Shown here piece by piece: positions 1-7,789 of a stretch of DNA of 23,786 nucleotides. The DNA is from Clostridia bacterium. Its GTDB lineage: Bacteria; Bacillota; Clostridia; TANB77; CAG-508. The stretch spans positions 1 to 23,786 of the forward strand of contig CAAECB010000077.1 of assembly GCA_900754285.1 (NCBI GenBank). Direction: 5' to 3'. The notes beneath the pieces are model-generated. The model was not told the DNA's origin, made no database searches, and saw only the letters and a list, made by a program, of their open reading frames with translations. A program made the position numbers and the translations under genes. How positions within the stretch are numbered: position 1 is the stretch's first letter; each line of letters opens with the position of its first letter.

Positions 1-2
1 AC

Positions 3-173
3 CCTATATATAATAAAGACAAAGATATAATAAATAATATAAAAAATAAAAATAATTATAATAAATGGGACACGTGTAAAAAGAGAAATAATCCATATAG
101 AAGTGACAGAAATTATGATGACTTCGATTGGAATAGCTTATATGCAAATTTTAAAGAGGTTAATTCTAGTTAA
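3..173 (+). CDS. C-terminal fragment of an unknown protein (5' end outside window)
   Basis: An open frame runs from the window edge to a TAA at 171-173 and encodes about 56 residues rich in Asn, Lys, Asp and Tyr, with aromatic residues near the end (motif DDFDWNSLYANF). I do not recognise the family. The stop lies inside the loop of a strong hairpin (151-194), the usual arrangement for a gene ending at a terminator. As the last gene before the relaxase region it is presumably cargo or a transfer gene of the same mobile element. It is too short to assign a function. Confidence 0.5.
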   Translation, partial: PIYNKDKDIINNIKNKNNYNKWDTCKKRNNPYRSDRNYDDFDWNSLYANFKEVNSS

Positions 174-194
174 TATTAGAACTAACCTCTTTAA
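151..194 (+). terminator. Hairpin at the end of the first partial gene
   Basis: TTAAAGAGGTTA (151-162) pairs with TAACCTCTTTAA (183-194), and TTCTA pairs with TAGAA inside, giving a long stem around the stop codon at 171-173. No clean U-run follows directly, but a second perfect hairpin does (201-226). Together they probably end transcription of the upstream gene. Confidence 0.55.
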
Positions 195-200
195 ATTTGT

Positions 201-319
201 CTAAAAAACTATTTATAGTTTTTTAGCAATCCAAAATAAAAAATGGGATTTTTATTTTGGATTAAATGGGGTGTGGGGCAATAGCCCTGCCATACAGACA
301 AACTTGTTTGTCTAGTATG
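201..319. other. Cluster of hairpins upstream of the relaxase, candidate oriT
   Basis: Four inverted repeats lie in 120 bases directly upstream of the relaxase. They are CTAAAAAACTA/TAGTTTTTTAG (201-226), a 15-bp perfect stem AATCCAAAATAAAAA (228-242) with 249-263, GGGC/GCCC (276-287), and a palindrome CATAC-AGACAAAC-TT-GTTTGTCT-a-GTATG (291-319). MobV-family relaxases usually nick at an inverted repeat just 5' of their own gene, so the last palindrome is the best oriT candidate. The local G-rich stretch (GGGGTGTGGGG, 269-278) stands out from the AT-rich surroundings. The family habit and the repeats are solid; the nick site is not identified. Confidence 0.45.
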
Positions 320-367
320 TTAGACATTCAAAGAATATCTTAAGCAAGAAGGAGGCGCAAAGAAGAT

Positions 368-1546
368 ATGAGTTATGCAATTATTAGAAATCAAAAATTA
401 ACAAGAAATGAAGCAAAAGGAAGTTATGTCCATAATGAAAGAAGAACAAGAGGTCATACCAATAAAGATATTGATTCAGAAAAAACACATTTGAATTATT
501 ACTTAAAGAAAAACGAATTGAGTTATATAAAAGAATTTGATAGATTAAAAAAAGAAAATGATTTACAAGGACATATAAGAAGTAACAGTATAATAATGTG
601 CGAAATGTTATTTACATCAGATAAAGAATTTTTTGATAAAATTGGAGAAAAAGAAAGCAAAAAATATTTTGAAGAAAGTTATAATTTTATATGTAGTTAC
701 AAAAATCTTGGAGAAAAAAATATAATATCAGCAGTAGTACATCTAGATGAAGGAACACCACATATGCACTTGATATATATTCCAGTAATTCATACAAAAG
801 ATAAAGAAGGAAAAGAAATAGATAAAATATGTTGTAGGAATTTTTGGAAAGGTAGAGATAGTTACAGGCAATTACAAAATGCTTTTTTTGAATACATTAC
901 TTCAAAAGGATTTGAACTAGAAAGAGGATTACTAGTTGAAGAAACAGGAGCAAAACATGAAAAAATAGAAAACTTAAAGAAGATAACTAATTTTGAAAAT
1001 ACGAAAAAGATTTTAGAGAATATAAAACTAGATTTGCCCCAAACACCTAATCTAAATGATATTAAACTTATAAAGTTAAATAGAGAAAAAGTAGAAGATG
1101 AACTCATTAAATCAAAAGATAAATTGATTAATGAGTTGTACCAAGAAAATAGGATTCTTCACAAAGAATTATCAAAACAAGTGAATTTAGTAGATAAAGC
1201 AATAAAATATGAAAAAGAAAGAAAAGAAATAATGTATGACAATAAAGAATTGCACAATGAAGTAGATAAAATCAAGTCAGAATATGAAGAAAAAGCATTT
1301 GATTTAGATTGGAAATATAAAAGTAAAATTAAAAGTTTAGAAAAAGAGAATAGTTATTTGAATAAGATAATAGATAAATTTTATGAAGTGATAGAAAAAT
1401 TTATAAAATGGATTTGTAAAAAATTTGATATAGGAGCAGAAGATAAGCTGATTAGAGATTTTGAAAAAGAAACTAAAATTAGTTTAGATGCAGAAGAACA
1501 AATTAAGCATGAAGAAAGAGAAAAAGAGTTAGAGCTAGAAAGATAA
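368..1546 (+). CDS. MobV/Pre-type mobilization relaxase
   Basis: This 392-residue protein should nick the element's transfer origin and pilot the strand to a recipient, using a conjugation machine supplied elsewhere. The N-terminus has the MobV layout: SYAIIR...(residues 2-7), HN-ER (22-25), N-DID---THLNY (32-44), then the metal-binding histidine motif HLDEGTPHMH (125-134), and GFELERG further on. From about residue 205 to 330 it is a charged, probably coiled-coil region, as is common in MobV C-termini. GGAGG at 351-355 lies 12 bases before the ATG, a slightly long spacing. It reads away from the hairpin cluster and is followed after the stop by the IS target repeat at 1543. Family assignment is firm; whether the protein is active is inferred. 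Confidence 0.88.
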   Translation: MSYAIIRNQKLTRNEAKGSYVHNERRTRGHTNKDIDSEKTHLNYYLKKNELSYIKEFDRLKKENDLQGHIRSNSIIMCEMLFTSDKEFFDKIGEKESKKYFEESYNFICSYKNLGEKNIISAVVHLDEGTPHMHLIYIPVIHTKDKEGKEIDKICCRNFWKGRDSYRQLQNAFFEYITSKGFELERGLLVEETGAKHEKIENLKKITNFENTKKILENIKLDLPQTPNLNDIKLIKLNREKVEDELIKSKDKLINELYQENRILHKELSKQVNLVDKAIKYEKERKEIMYDNKELHNEVDKIKSEYEEKAFDLDWKYKSKIKSLEKENSYLNKIIDKFYEVIEKFIKWICKKFDIGAEDKLIRDFEKETKISLDAEEQIKHEEREKELELER

Positions 1547-1569
1547 ATTTTAAATAAATTTTATAATTT
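1543..1569. repeat. 27-bp direct repeat, left copy (IS target duplication)
   Basis: The 27 bases starting ATAAATTTTAAATAAA are repeated exactly at 2728-2754. The neighbouring bases differ on both sides (G1542 versus C2727, G1570 versus A2755), so the repeat is exactly 27 bp and abuts both IS ends. Its first bases include the relaxase stop codon. Confidence 0.85.
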
Positions 1570-1606
1570 GTTGTATTACAATTGATGTGAAACAAAATAA
1601 ATAAAA

Positions 1607-1635
1607 TTGAATAAGTGATTTAAATCGTATATAAT
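1607..1635 (+). promoter_or_regulatory. Transposase promoter
   Basis: TTGAAT (1607-1612), a 17-base spacer and a perfect TATAAT (1630-1635) predict a transcript starting near 1642. That start lies downstream of the left arm (1611-1626) of the inverted repeat that can hide the transposase start codon. Confidence 0.65.
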
Positions 1636-1681
1636 TGAGTTGCTAAACAGAAATTATATAAAGGAGATTTAAATCACTTAT
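1611..1681 (+). promoter_or_regulatory. Inverted repeat masking the transposase ribosome site in read-through RNA
   Basis: A perfect 16-bp arm (1611-1626, ATAAGTGATTTAAATC) is complementary to 1666-1681, which covers the end of the AAGGAG ribosome site and the first two bases of the ATG at 1680. RNA entering from outside the IS can form the stem and block translation. RNA from the IS promoter (start near 1642) lacks the left arm and stays open. Confidence 0.65.
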
Positions 1682-2678
1682 GAATAATATTATAGCAGAA
1701 AAAAATAAAAAAAGATACCTTCCACATGATGTTAATACAAGAAAATATGCAGTAGAGATGTATAGGAATTGTGGAGACATAGAATATGTATGCAGAAAAT
1801 ACCATATTTCAAGGGTCTCATTATGGAGATGGAATAAAAAATATAATGGAACAAAAGAAAGCTTAACAGATAAATCTCATAGACCAAATAGCAAACACCC
1901 AAATTCACATACAAATCAAGAAATACGATGGATAAGAAATTACGTAAGAAGAAATCCTAGAATAACGTTATGCGAACTATGGGCTAAATTAAAACGAGAA
2001 AAAGGATATACAAGAACAATAACAGCATTATATAGAGTAATGAGAAGACTAAATATAAAATTTTATACAGGAATGAATATAAAAAACACATCAAAGAAAA
2101 AACACAACAAAAAATATAATACACCAAAGAATATAGGAGAAAAAGGACAAATGGACGTCAAATATGTGCCAAATGAATGTAAGAGTAGCCAAATACCAGA
2201 GGACAAAAAATTCTATCAATACACATATATAGATGAAGCAACAAGAGAAAGATACTTGTACTGGTACGAAGAACACACCCCAGCAAATACAGTAGATTTT
2301 ATATATAGAGTAATAAAATATCTAGGGTACAAACCAAAAGAAATACAAACAGATAATGGAACTGAATTTACTTATAATAAAGCAAATATAAAAAGAACGC
2401 ATCCAGTAGAGAAAATCTTAAGAGAATTAGGAATAAAACATCATAAGATACAACCTAGAACACCACAACATAATGGAAAAGTAGAAAGAAGTCATAGAAA
2501 TGATAATGAAAGATTTTATAGTTATTTAAAATTTTATAATTTAGAAGATTTAAGAGAACAAGGGAAAAGATATTTAAAAAGATCAAACAATATTCCAATG
2601 GCAGTATTAGGATATTTAACACCCAAAGAAAAGCGTAGTGAACTAGAAGTATTTGGAATGATTAATTATGCAATTTAA
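1680..2678 (+). CDS. IS481/IS1202-like DDE transposase
   Basis: This 332-residue transposase cuts and joins the IS ends. The N-terminus holds a helix-turn-helix of the insertion-element type (about residues 20-55, YHISRVSLWRW), then a second DNA-binding region to about 125. The rve-type catalytic core has D159 in GQMDVKYVP, D225 in QTDNGTEF and E269 in PQHNGKVERSHR, so the DDE triad is complete. AAGGAG lies 13 bases before the ATG, and the start is buried in the inverted repeat described separately. It is the only gene between the IS ends. The long target duplication points to the IS1202 group, but the protein is shorter than I recall for IS1202 itself, so the subgroup is left open. Confidence 0.88.
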   Translation: MNNIIAEKNKKRYLPHDVNTRKYAVEMYRNCGDIEYVCRKYHISRVSLWRWNKKYNGTKESLTDKSHRPNSKHPNSHTNQEIRWIRNYVRRNPRITLCELWAKLKREKGYTRTITALYRVMRRLNIKFYTGMNIKNTSKKKHNKKYNTPKNIGEKGQMDVKYVPNECKSSQIPEDKKFYQYTYIDEATRERYLYWYEEHTPANTVDFIYRVIKYLGYKPKEIQTDNGTEFTYNKANIKRTHPVEKILRELGIKHHKIQPRTPQHNGKVERSHRNDNERFYSYLKFYNLEDLREQGKRYLKRSNNIPMAVLGYLTPKEKRSELEVFGMINYAI

Positions 2679-2727
2679 TTATATGGTGATTTTATATATT
2701 TTTGTTTCACATCATTGACACAACAAC

Positions 2728-2754
2728 ATAAATTTTAAATAAATTTTATAATTT
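2728..2754. repeat. 27-bp direct repeat, right copy (IS target duplication)
   Basis: Exact copy of 1543-1569, directly adjoining the right IS end. Removing the IS and one copy would restore a simple intergenic region between the relaxase and the transglutaminase-like operon. Confidence 0.85.
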
Positions 2755-2757
2755 ATA

Positions 2758-2786
2758 AAGACAATGTTTTTAATAAATGCTATAAT
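2758..2786 (+). promoter_or_regulatory. Promoter of the transglutaminase/ABC operon
   Basis: TATAAT (2781-2786) is preceded at 17 bases by AAGACA (2758-2763), which matches four of six -35 bases. The promoter starts just right of the IS target repeat, so the IS insertion has left it intact. Confidence 0.45.
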
Positions 2787-2844
2787 AGAAATAAATAGAG
2801 AAAAGATTACAGATATGAATAACGGTAAAAGTGGTGAATGTTGA

Positions 2845-4038
2845 ATGGAAGATGAAATAAAAGGAATCATAAAATTAGCTAAACAATTAAAAGTACAGGG
2901 AATTTCGAATTTCGAGATTGCTAAATATGTACATATAGAGTTAGGAAAATTAATTGTGTATGACAATAATTATACTATTAGGAATGTTGGCTTTGATGTT
3001 GCTAGAAATATAGAGGGAAAAGTATCAGAAGAAAGTGTAAAAAGGCAAGAAAGAATAATAAATAATGAAACTAGTATAAGTAATCCAGAACAAGTTTGTA
3101 GGGGAATGGCAGAAATTTACGCAGCAATATTAAGTGAAGTTGGGATTAGTGCTAATGTTGTAGGAGTTAGTTCAAAAGAAGAAGTTGAAGGAGAAAAAAG
3201 AGATGATGGAACTATAATTCATACTCCAGAAAAATATAAATGCAATTTTGATAATAATATGGCAATTAAAATTGGAAACAAAGAAAGCCAGCCAGATTCA
3301 AAACCAACACATTGGTATTGTGTTGTACCAACTGAAAAAGGAGAATATATACAAGATTATCTAACGGAAATGGCATTGACAAGAATAAAGATTGGTGAAA
3401 CAAATGTTAATGGAAATCAATTAGCAGGTCTTCATTTAAAAGAAGAGCATAGAAATAAAGTATTAAATTCTAATGTTAATATAAATGAAAGTTTTAAAGA
3501 TAAAGTATTATATGAGTATGAAAGCTATTACAAAAACAATAATGATTCAAATAGAGCATTTGATTTTATTTTTACAAAATTAGGAGATTATATTTCGGAT
3601 TTTGGATTTGAGGAAGCAAAAGATTTTATCATTTTAATTGGAAAAGTTTTACCTAAAGGAGAAATCACACAAATACCAAATAATATTAATTTAGTAAAAG
3701 AAGATAAACAACATTGTCAAGTTGCTTGCATATATCAATATAATGGAAAAAATTATTTAGTTAGAAGTGGAAAATCAGACTCTAAATTCCCTGTGGGAGA
3801 AATGTCAGAAGAAGCAATAGGAAAAATTTTAGAAGATGGATTCCAACCAAGAAAATTAAGTGATGCAAAAAAATTAAGAGAAATGAGAAATAAAGAAATA
3901 AAAACAATATCAATGGAATCGGTTGTGAGAAATGCGATTACTAAAGGTATTACAATAGAAAATGTAGCGAAGAGCGAAGATGTGGAACGTGTAGAAAATC
4001 AAGAGAAAACAAAAGAAGGAGTAACTATTGATGACTAA
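2845..4038 (+). CDS. Transglutaminase-like (papain-fold) protein, first gene of an export operon
   Basis: This is a 397-residue soluble protein with no signal peptide. Residues about 25-175 look like a transglutaminase-like domain: YVHIELGKLIVYD (28-40), the nucleophile region VCRGMAEIYAAIL with C85, then THWYCV with H156 and EYIQDYLTE with D171, a plausible Cys-His-Asp triad. The second half (about 225-360) is an unassigned domain. Such folds act as cysteine peptidases, cross-linkers or acyltransferases, so the substrate cannot be told. Its stop overlaps the next gene's start, and an ABC exporter follows, suggesting joint action on a secreted product. The ribosome site is weak; a nine-codon ORF (2815-2844) ends in TGA directly before this ATG, which would allow coupled translation. 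Confidence 0.65.
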   Translation: MEDEIKGIIKLAKQLKVQGISNFEIAKYVHIELGKLIVYDNNYTIRNVGFDVARNIEGKVSEESVKRQERIINNETSISNPEQVCRGMAEIYAAILSEVGISANVVGVSSKEEVEGEKRDDGTIIHTPEKYKCNFDNNMAIKIGNKESQPDSKPTHWYCVVPTEKGEYIQDYLTEMALTRIKIGETNVNGNQLAGLHLKEEHRNKVLNSNVNINESFKDKVLYEYESYYKNNNDSNRAFDFIFTKLGDYISDFGFEEAKDFIILIGKVLPKGEITQIPNNINLVKEDKQHCQVACIYQYNGKNYLVRSGKSDSKFPVGEMSEEAIGKILEDGFQPRKLSDAKKLREMRNKEIKTISMESVVRNAITKGITIENVAKSEDVERVENQEKTKEGVTIDD

Positions 4039-4489
4039 TAATTATGCTAAAGCATATACTGAAGTTTTAGAAATATTAAGTCATTTTTCAGATGAAGAAT
4101 ATTCTAAAATTCCTATAGAAAAAATTGAGTTTTATAAAAATAATATGGATAAAGGTTACATATACAAGATTGATCCTGAAATAGATTTATCTAAACAAGT
4201 TATTTCTGACGAAGCTAATGCAATTTTAATTTCTTTGTTTAAGGATTATTTTGCAACTGAAAAACAGAAGGAAAAATTAAAAAAATTATTAATTCAAAAT
4301 AAAAATCGATTAGAAGAAATAAAGAGAGAAAAGTATAATCCGAATAACTTATTTGAAAATAGACAAGAAGAAACTTTGAAAGATAGTAAAACTAGTGAGA
4401 TTTCCTTGAGAAAATATAACAAGGAGTCAATATTTACAAGGATAAGAAAAATTATAAAAGGATTATTTATAAATAGAGGGAAAAGATAA
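4031..4489 (+). CDS. Small charged protein between the transglutaminase-like and ABC genes
   Basis: A 152-residue hydrophilic protein of a family I cannot name. The N-terminal half is mostly helical and acidic (AYTEVLEILSHF, then KIPIEKIEFYKNNMDKGYIY). The middle has a charged Lys/Glu helix, and the C-terminus is basic with a short amphipathic tail. AAGGAG at 4016-4021 stands 9 bases before the ATG at 4031; an in-frame TTG at 4028 is a worse fit. The start overlaps the previous gene by 8 bases, and its TAA shares one base with the next ATG (TAATG), so all three genes are translationally coupled. It may be an adaptor or partner of the transporter; that is inference. Confidence 0.6.
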   Translation: MTNNYAKAYTEVLEILSHFSDEEYSKIPIEKIEFYKNNMDKGYIYKIDPEIDLSKQVISDEANAILISLFKDYFATEKQKEKLKKLLIQNKNRLEEIKREKYNPNNLFENRQEETLKDSKTSEISLRKYNKESIFTRIRKIIKGLFINRGKR

Positions 4490-6087
4490 TGAAAGAATTA
4501 TTAAAAGTAGTAGCAAAAAAACTTTTTATATGGTCTATTATAATCAATATGATTTATTCATTAGCAGATTATGGGGAATCTTTTGCATTATCATATTTTG
4601 GAACGAGTCCGCTTACATTAGAAAAAATCGTAAAATTAACAATATGTATTTTTATAGTAGATATGGTTATGTTAACATCTGGTAAAATTGCATCATACAT
4701 AGACAATGTGAATAATCAAAAAACACAAACAGCAATACAAAAATATTATTTTAATAAACTACAATCAATGACAATGGAACAGATATCTAATATACATACA
4801 GGTTATATACATAAACTAATAACTAATCTATCATTCTACTTTTTTGAAATGATATGGCAATTTGAAATAAGTGTTATTCCTTTAATAATAGGTGGAACAT
4901 CAATATTGATAATGGTATGTAGACAATCAGTAATTACAGGTGTTATATGTGTTATAATTTCAGCACTAGCAGTATTTTTAAAATATAAAATGATAAAAAA
5001 TAAACAGATATATCAAAAAGAGGTTAATGAAGCAGAGTCGAGATATAATGCAACATTTATTGATTTCATACAAAATCTTATTGCAGTAAGAAAATTAAAT
5101 ATTGGAAAGTTTTGCGAAAGAAAGATAAATGAAAATTCAGCAGAATATTTGAAAGCAACGAAAATTAATGAAAGAAAAAGATCTAATACAAATGGTGTAT
5201 TTACAGGTTTAATGAATTTATTATATCTAGTAGTATTAATAAGCACAATAATAATAGTTACAAATGGAGAAGATGGACTTCCTTATCTATTATTCTATAT
5301 GTCAGCATTAGGAAAGTTATATTCTAATTTGAATAGTTTAGTTAGATTAATAGATATAAAAGAAAGATTTAAAACATCTAAAAAACAATTAGATGAATAT
5401 TTTAAAGATAGTAAAGAAATGAAATTAGTAAATAATTTTAATGAAGTTAAATTAACAAATGTAATATTTTCATATACTAAAAATTCAACAAAAATTAAGA
5501 TACCAGAATTTGTATTAAACAGAGGAGATAAAATCAGCATAATGGGAGAATCAGGACAGGGAAAAACAACAGTAATGAATATACTTGCTGGCTTATATCC
5601 ATTAATAAATGGAGATTTACTAATAAATAATAAGCATGAAGAAGATGCTAGATTAGATTTGGTATTTGTATCTCAAGAAGTGGATTTATTTGATTTAAGC
5701 ATTAGAGATAATCTTTGTTTAGGAAAAGATATACCAGATGAAAAGATATTTGAATTATTAGATGAAGCAGGACTAACAAACTGGTATAATGAATTACCAA
5801 ATGGATTAGAAACGATGGTAGGAGAAAGAGGAATAAAACTATCAGCAGGTCAAAAACAAAGATTAAATTTAATTAGAGGAATTTTAATAGATAAGGAATT
5901 ATATTTCTTTGATGAGCCTACATCAAATTTAGATAGTTTATCAGAAGAAAAAATTACAAATATGATTGAAAAATATCTAAGAGAAAAAACTTATGTTATT
6001 GTAACTCATAGATCTAAACTTAAAGAATTATGTAATAAACATTATATATTTGAAGAACACATGATGAAAGAAGTAGTTAATGTTTAA
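4489..6087 (+). CDS. ABC exporter, fused membrane and ATPase domains
   Basis: At 532 residues this is a half-size exporter that should work as a dimer in the cytoplasmic membrane. Residues 1-295 hold about six membrane segments (clear ones near 12-26, 45-64, 126-143, 149-165, 240-258). The ATPase domain has Walker A GESGQGKTT (353-361), the Q-loop VSQEVDLFD (Q396), signature LSAGQKQR (451-458), Walker B LYFFDEP (471-477) and the switch histidine H507. All catalytic motifs are intact. There is no N-terminal C39 peptidase domain; the transglutaminase-like protein two genes upstream might supply processing. The cargo is unknown; no obvious precursor peptide was found beyond a nine-codon ORF upstream. 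A bidirectional hairpin follows the stop. Confidence 0.85.
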   Translation: MKELLKVVAKKLFIWSIIINMIYSLADYGESFALSYFGTSPLTLEKIVKLTICIFIVDMVMLTSGKIASYIDNVNNQKTQTAIQKYYFNKLQSMTMEQISNIHTGYIHKLITNLSFYFFEMIWQFEISVIPLIIGGTSILIMVCRQSVITGVICVIISALAVFLKYKMIKNKQIYQKEVNEAESRYNATFIDFIQNLIAVRKLNIGKFCERKINENSAEYLKATKINERKRSNTNGVFTGLMNLLYLVVLISTIIIVTNGEDGLPYLLFYMSALGKLYSNLNSLVRLIDIKERFKTSKKQLDEYFKDSKEMKLVNNFNEVKLTNVIFSYTKNSTKIKIPEFVLNRGDKISIMGESGQGKTTVMNILAGLYPLINGDLLINNKHEEDARLDLVFVSQEVDLFDLSIRDNLCLGKDIPDEKIFELLDEAGLTNWYNELPNGLETMVGERGIKLSAGQKQRLNLIRGILIDKELYFFDEPTSNLDSLSEEKITNMIEKYLREKTYVIVTHRSKLKELCNKHYIFEEHMMKEVVNV

Positions 6088-6134
6088 AATAAAAAATGCT
6101 ACTATTGAAAAGAAATAGTAGCATTTTTTATTTT
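6086..6134. terminator. Bidirectional terminator between convergent genes
   Basis: The arms 6086-6106 and 6114-6134 (core AAAAAATGCTACTATT) pair fully around a 7-base loop and are flanked by an A-run and a T-run. It therefore terminates the ABC operon and, on the other strand, the DUF6076-like gene whose stop is at 6133-6135. Confidence 0.8.
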
Positions 6135-7426
6135 AATTCCTTAGAGAATGCCAATAAATATTACTTAATTTTTTTAGTTCTATTTTGAATTCATCTATTT
6201 GCTCATCACTATATCTGTTTCTTAATTCTCTTGCTTTATTTGACCATTTCTTAAATTGTTTTTCTTTAAAGGCTTTTGTATGATTATAGTGTAATCCGTA
6301 CATTCTTTTGTATTCTCTGCTATATTCGTTTAGAATTAAGCTATTTTGAACTTTCTCTTTTCGCTTATTTAAAGCACCAATTTCTCTGCAAGTTTTTCCT
6401 GTATCTAAATATAGATTATTACAATATTTTTGGTCATTTCTGCCTTTTTGATTTTTATTTTTACTACTAGTTACAGGTAGAAATAATTTGCCACAATTTT
6501 CACATTTATTAATTGTAAAATTATTTTGGATTATTTTAAATAATTCAAACCTAATTTGTTCTTCAGCATTAGCTAATTCATACACTTCTTCAGCCATAAT
6601 ATTCTTTTCTTTTATTAAATTAACCACATCTTCTACCTCTAACATTTTTTCTTGTAAAGACAATTCTTTATTGCATATATATTTTGTTTTGAGTTTTGTA
6701 TCTAAAAATAATGCGTGTGCAGGATTGGTATTTACATAGTGTATATCAAAAACTCTTTTGGCTTCATATAAATATAATCTTTCATTAGTAGATAAGTTTT
6801 TTACAGTAGAGTTTTGAGAATATTTGCTAATTATTTCTAATCTTTCTTTTAAATCAGACTTTTTCTCCATAAAGTCTTTTATCAATAAATTTCTAATTGT
6901 TTCAAAAAAATCCATATATTTTTTATGTGTTTTCTTAGATATTTTTTCTATATTCTGAGTAAATTCGTGCATTATAAGATTTATGTTATATTCGTTTTCT
7001 TCTAATTCTTCAAAAAATTCATTTGGAGAGTATTCTGGATTTTCAATAAAGCATCCAATATCAGATTTAAATAATAAATCAGACCTAAATACTTTTGTAT
7101 TATAAGTTTTTACAATTATATCTATCAATAATTGAGTATAGAAGTGTGTATAAGGAGAAAATTCTAAACAAGCTTTAACTGTTTGAAACATTTTGAAGAA
7201 ACAATCCAATTTTTCATCCATTATATCAGATTCTTTTGCAGTTGATACAAGTTCTATTAATTGAGAGTACATATTTTTTAATTTTTCAAATTCTTTATTA
7301 TCTATTATAGCAAATTCATATAGTTTATCTCCAATATTGTATTCAAAATCATGAATTGCACCAAAATATTCTCCGATTATTTTTTATTATAATTTTACTA
7401 TTATTAATTGCGAAATTAGTTATCAT
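6133..7426 (-). CDS. DUF6076-like zinc-finger protein, read through a +1 frameshift at CGG
   Basis: The protein resembles the DUF6076 proteins common on Firmicute mobile elements; their function is unknown. The C-terminal third has a zinc-binding pattern (CENCGKLFLPV, then YC and a later TC before REIGALNKRK). The long frame opens at 7272 but has no ribosome site there and is coding-like well upstream. Reading back, conserved-looking sequence continues to GGA at 7374, where the frame must change. The adjoining frame begins at an ATG at 7426-7424 with GGAGG ten bases before it and runs 17 codons into an in-frame CGG (7375-7373). Skipping one base there joins them into 430 residues. It lies on the minus strand, convergent with the ABC operon. 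DUF assignment is from memory of the motif; the frame junction is seen directly. Confidence 0.7.
7372..7375 (-). other. CGG-A +1 frameshift site in the DUF6076-like gene
   Basis: On the minus strand the frame reads AAT AAT CGG AGA. Skipping the C gives GGA GAA TAT TTT GGT, which continues the 413-codon downstream frame. This is codon 18, so the whole protein depends on the shift. A six-A run eight bases upstream is an alternative site for an indel. Confidence 0.7.
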
Positions 7427-7543
7427 TACAGCACTTCCTCCATTTTAAAAATAGACTATAACTATTTTGAATTTTACTTTAGCTATAGACTTATAAAAAT
7501 CTATTTACAAGCCATTTTAAGGCTTTTATAATAAAAACAAATT

Positions 7544-7578
7544 ATAGAAAATAGTAATTTTAAGTAACTATTTTCTAT
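7544..7578. repeat. Perfect 12-bp inverted repeat upstream of the DUF6076-like gene
   Basis: ATAGAAAATAGT (7544-7555) and ACTATTTTCTAT (7567-7578) flank an 11-base AT-rich spacer between two divergent transcription units. It could be an operator or a hairpin; nothing decides. Confidence 0.4.
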
Positions 7579-7599
7579 CATAGTATAGCACATTGAAAA

Positions 7600-7628
7600 T
7601 TGAATAGTAAACTACAAGTACATATAAT
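7600..7628 (+). promoter_or_regulatory. Promoter of the small-ORF leader region
   Basis: TTGAAT (7600-7605), a 17-base spacer and a perfect TATAAT (7623-7628) predict a start near 7635 and a leader of about 150 bases before the 50-residue ORF. Confidence 0.6.
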
Positions 7629-7681
7629 GATACTTTTGTCTGGCTAACGTGATGTAAAGGGGCAATTCTCTAAGAAGAGGA

Positions 7682-7774
7682 ATGAGGGCAAATCTCATAT
7701 GGGTATTTGATTTACCACTTGTGGTTTTAGTAATAAGGACAAACAAGAAACGAATACAATTGATAGAAAGGTAG
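7682..7774 (+). CDS. 30-residue hydrophobic leader ORF
   Basis: ATG at 7682 follows AAGAAGAGGA closely and opens a 30-codon frame with a hydrophobic middle (WVFDLPLVVLVI) and a basic end. It stops at a TAG that is followed directly, in the same frame, by the GTG of the next ORF. It may be a leader peptide, or the front part of a gene whose tryptophan TGG has become TAG. No family is recognised. Confidence 0.35.
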   Translation: MRANLIWVFDLPLVVLVIRTNKKRIQLIER

Positions 7775-7789
7775 GTGAATACTCTGAAA

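Larger units (their letters stand above)
1570..2727 (+). mobile_element. Complete IS with DDE transposase (IS481/IS1202-like), 1158 bp
   Basis: The ends form a gapless 28-bp imperfect inverted repeat (1570-1597 against the complement of 2700-2727). They share GTTGT at the tips and the 14-bp GATGTGAAACAAAA inside, 22 of 28 positions in all. The element is bounded on both sides by a perfect 27-bp direct repeat. It carries one transposase gene with an intact DDE triad and its own promoter. The transposase resembles the IS481 supergroup, while so long a target duplication is the hallmark reported for IS1202-type elements. I therefore place it near that boundary rather than naming a group. The copy looks intact and recent. 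Confidence 0.85.

Noticed and set aside
2815..2844. Nine-codon ORF as a secreted peptide precursor
   Set aside because: Too short and without a proper ribosome site to list as a gene; kept only as a hint in the operon finding.
7372..7385. Slippage on the A6 run as cause of the DUF6076-like break
   Set aside because: Possible, but the frame runs on through AAT AAT to the in-frame CGG with no stop, and the three other genes have CGG without any such run, so CGG is the simpler common cause.
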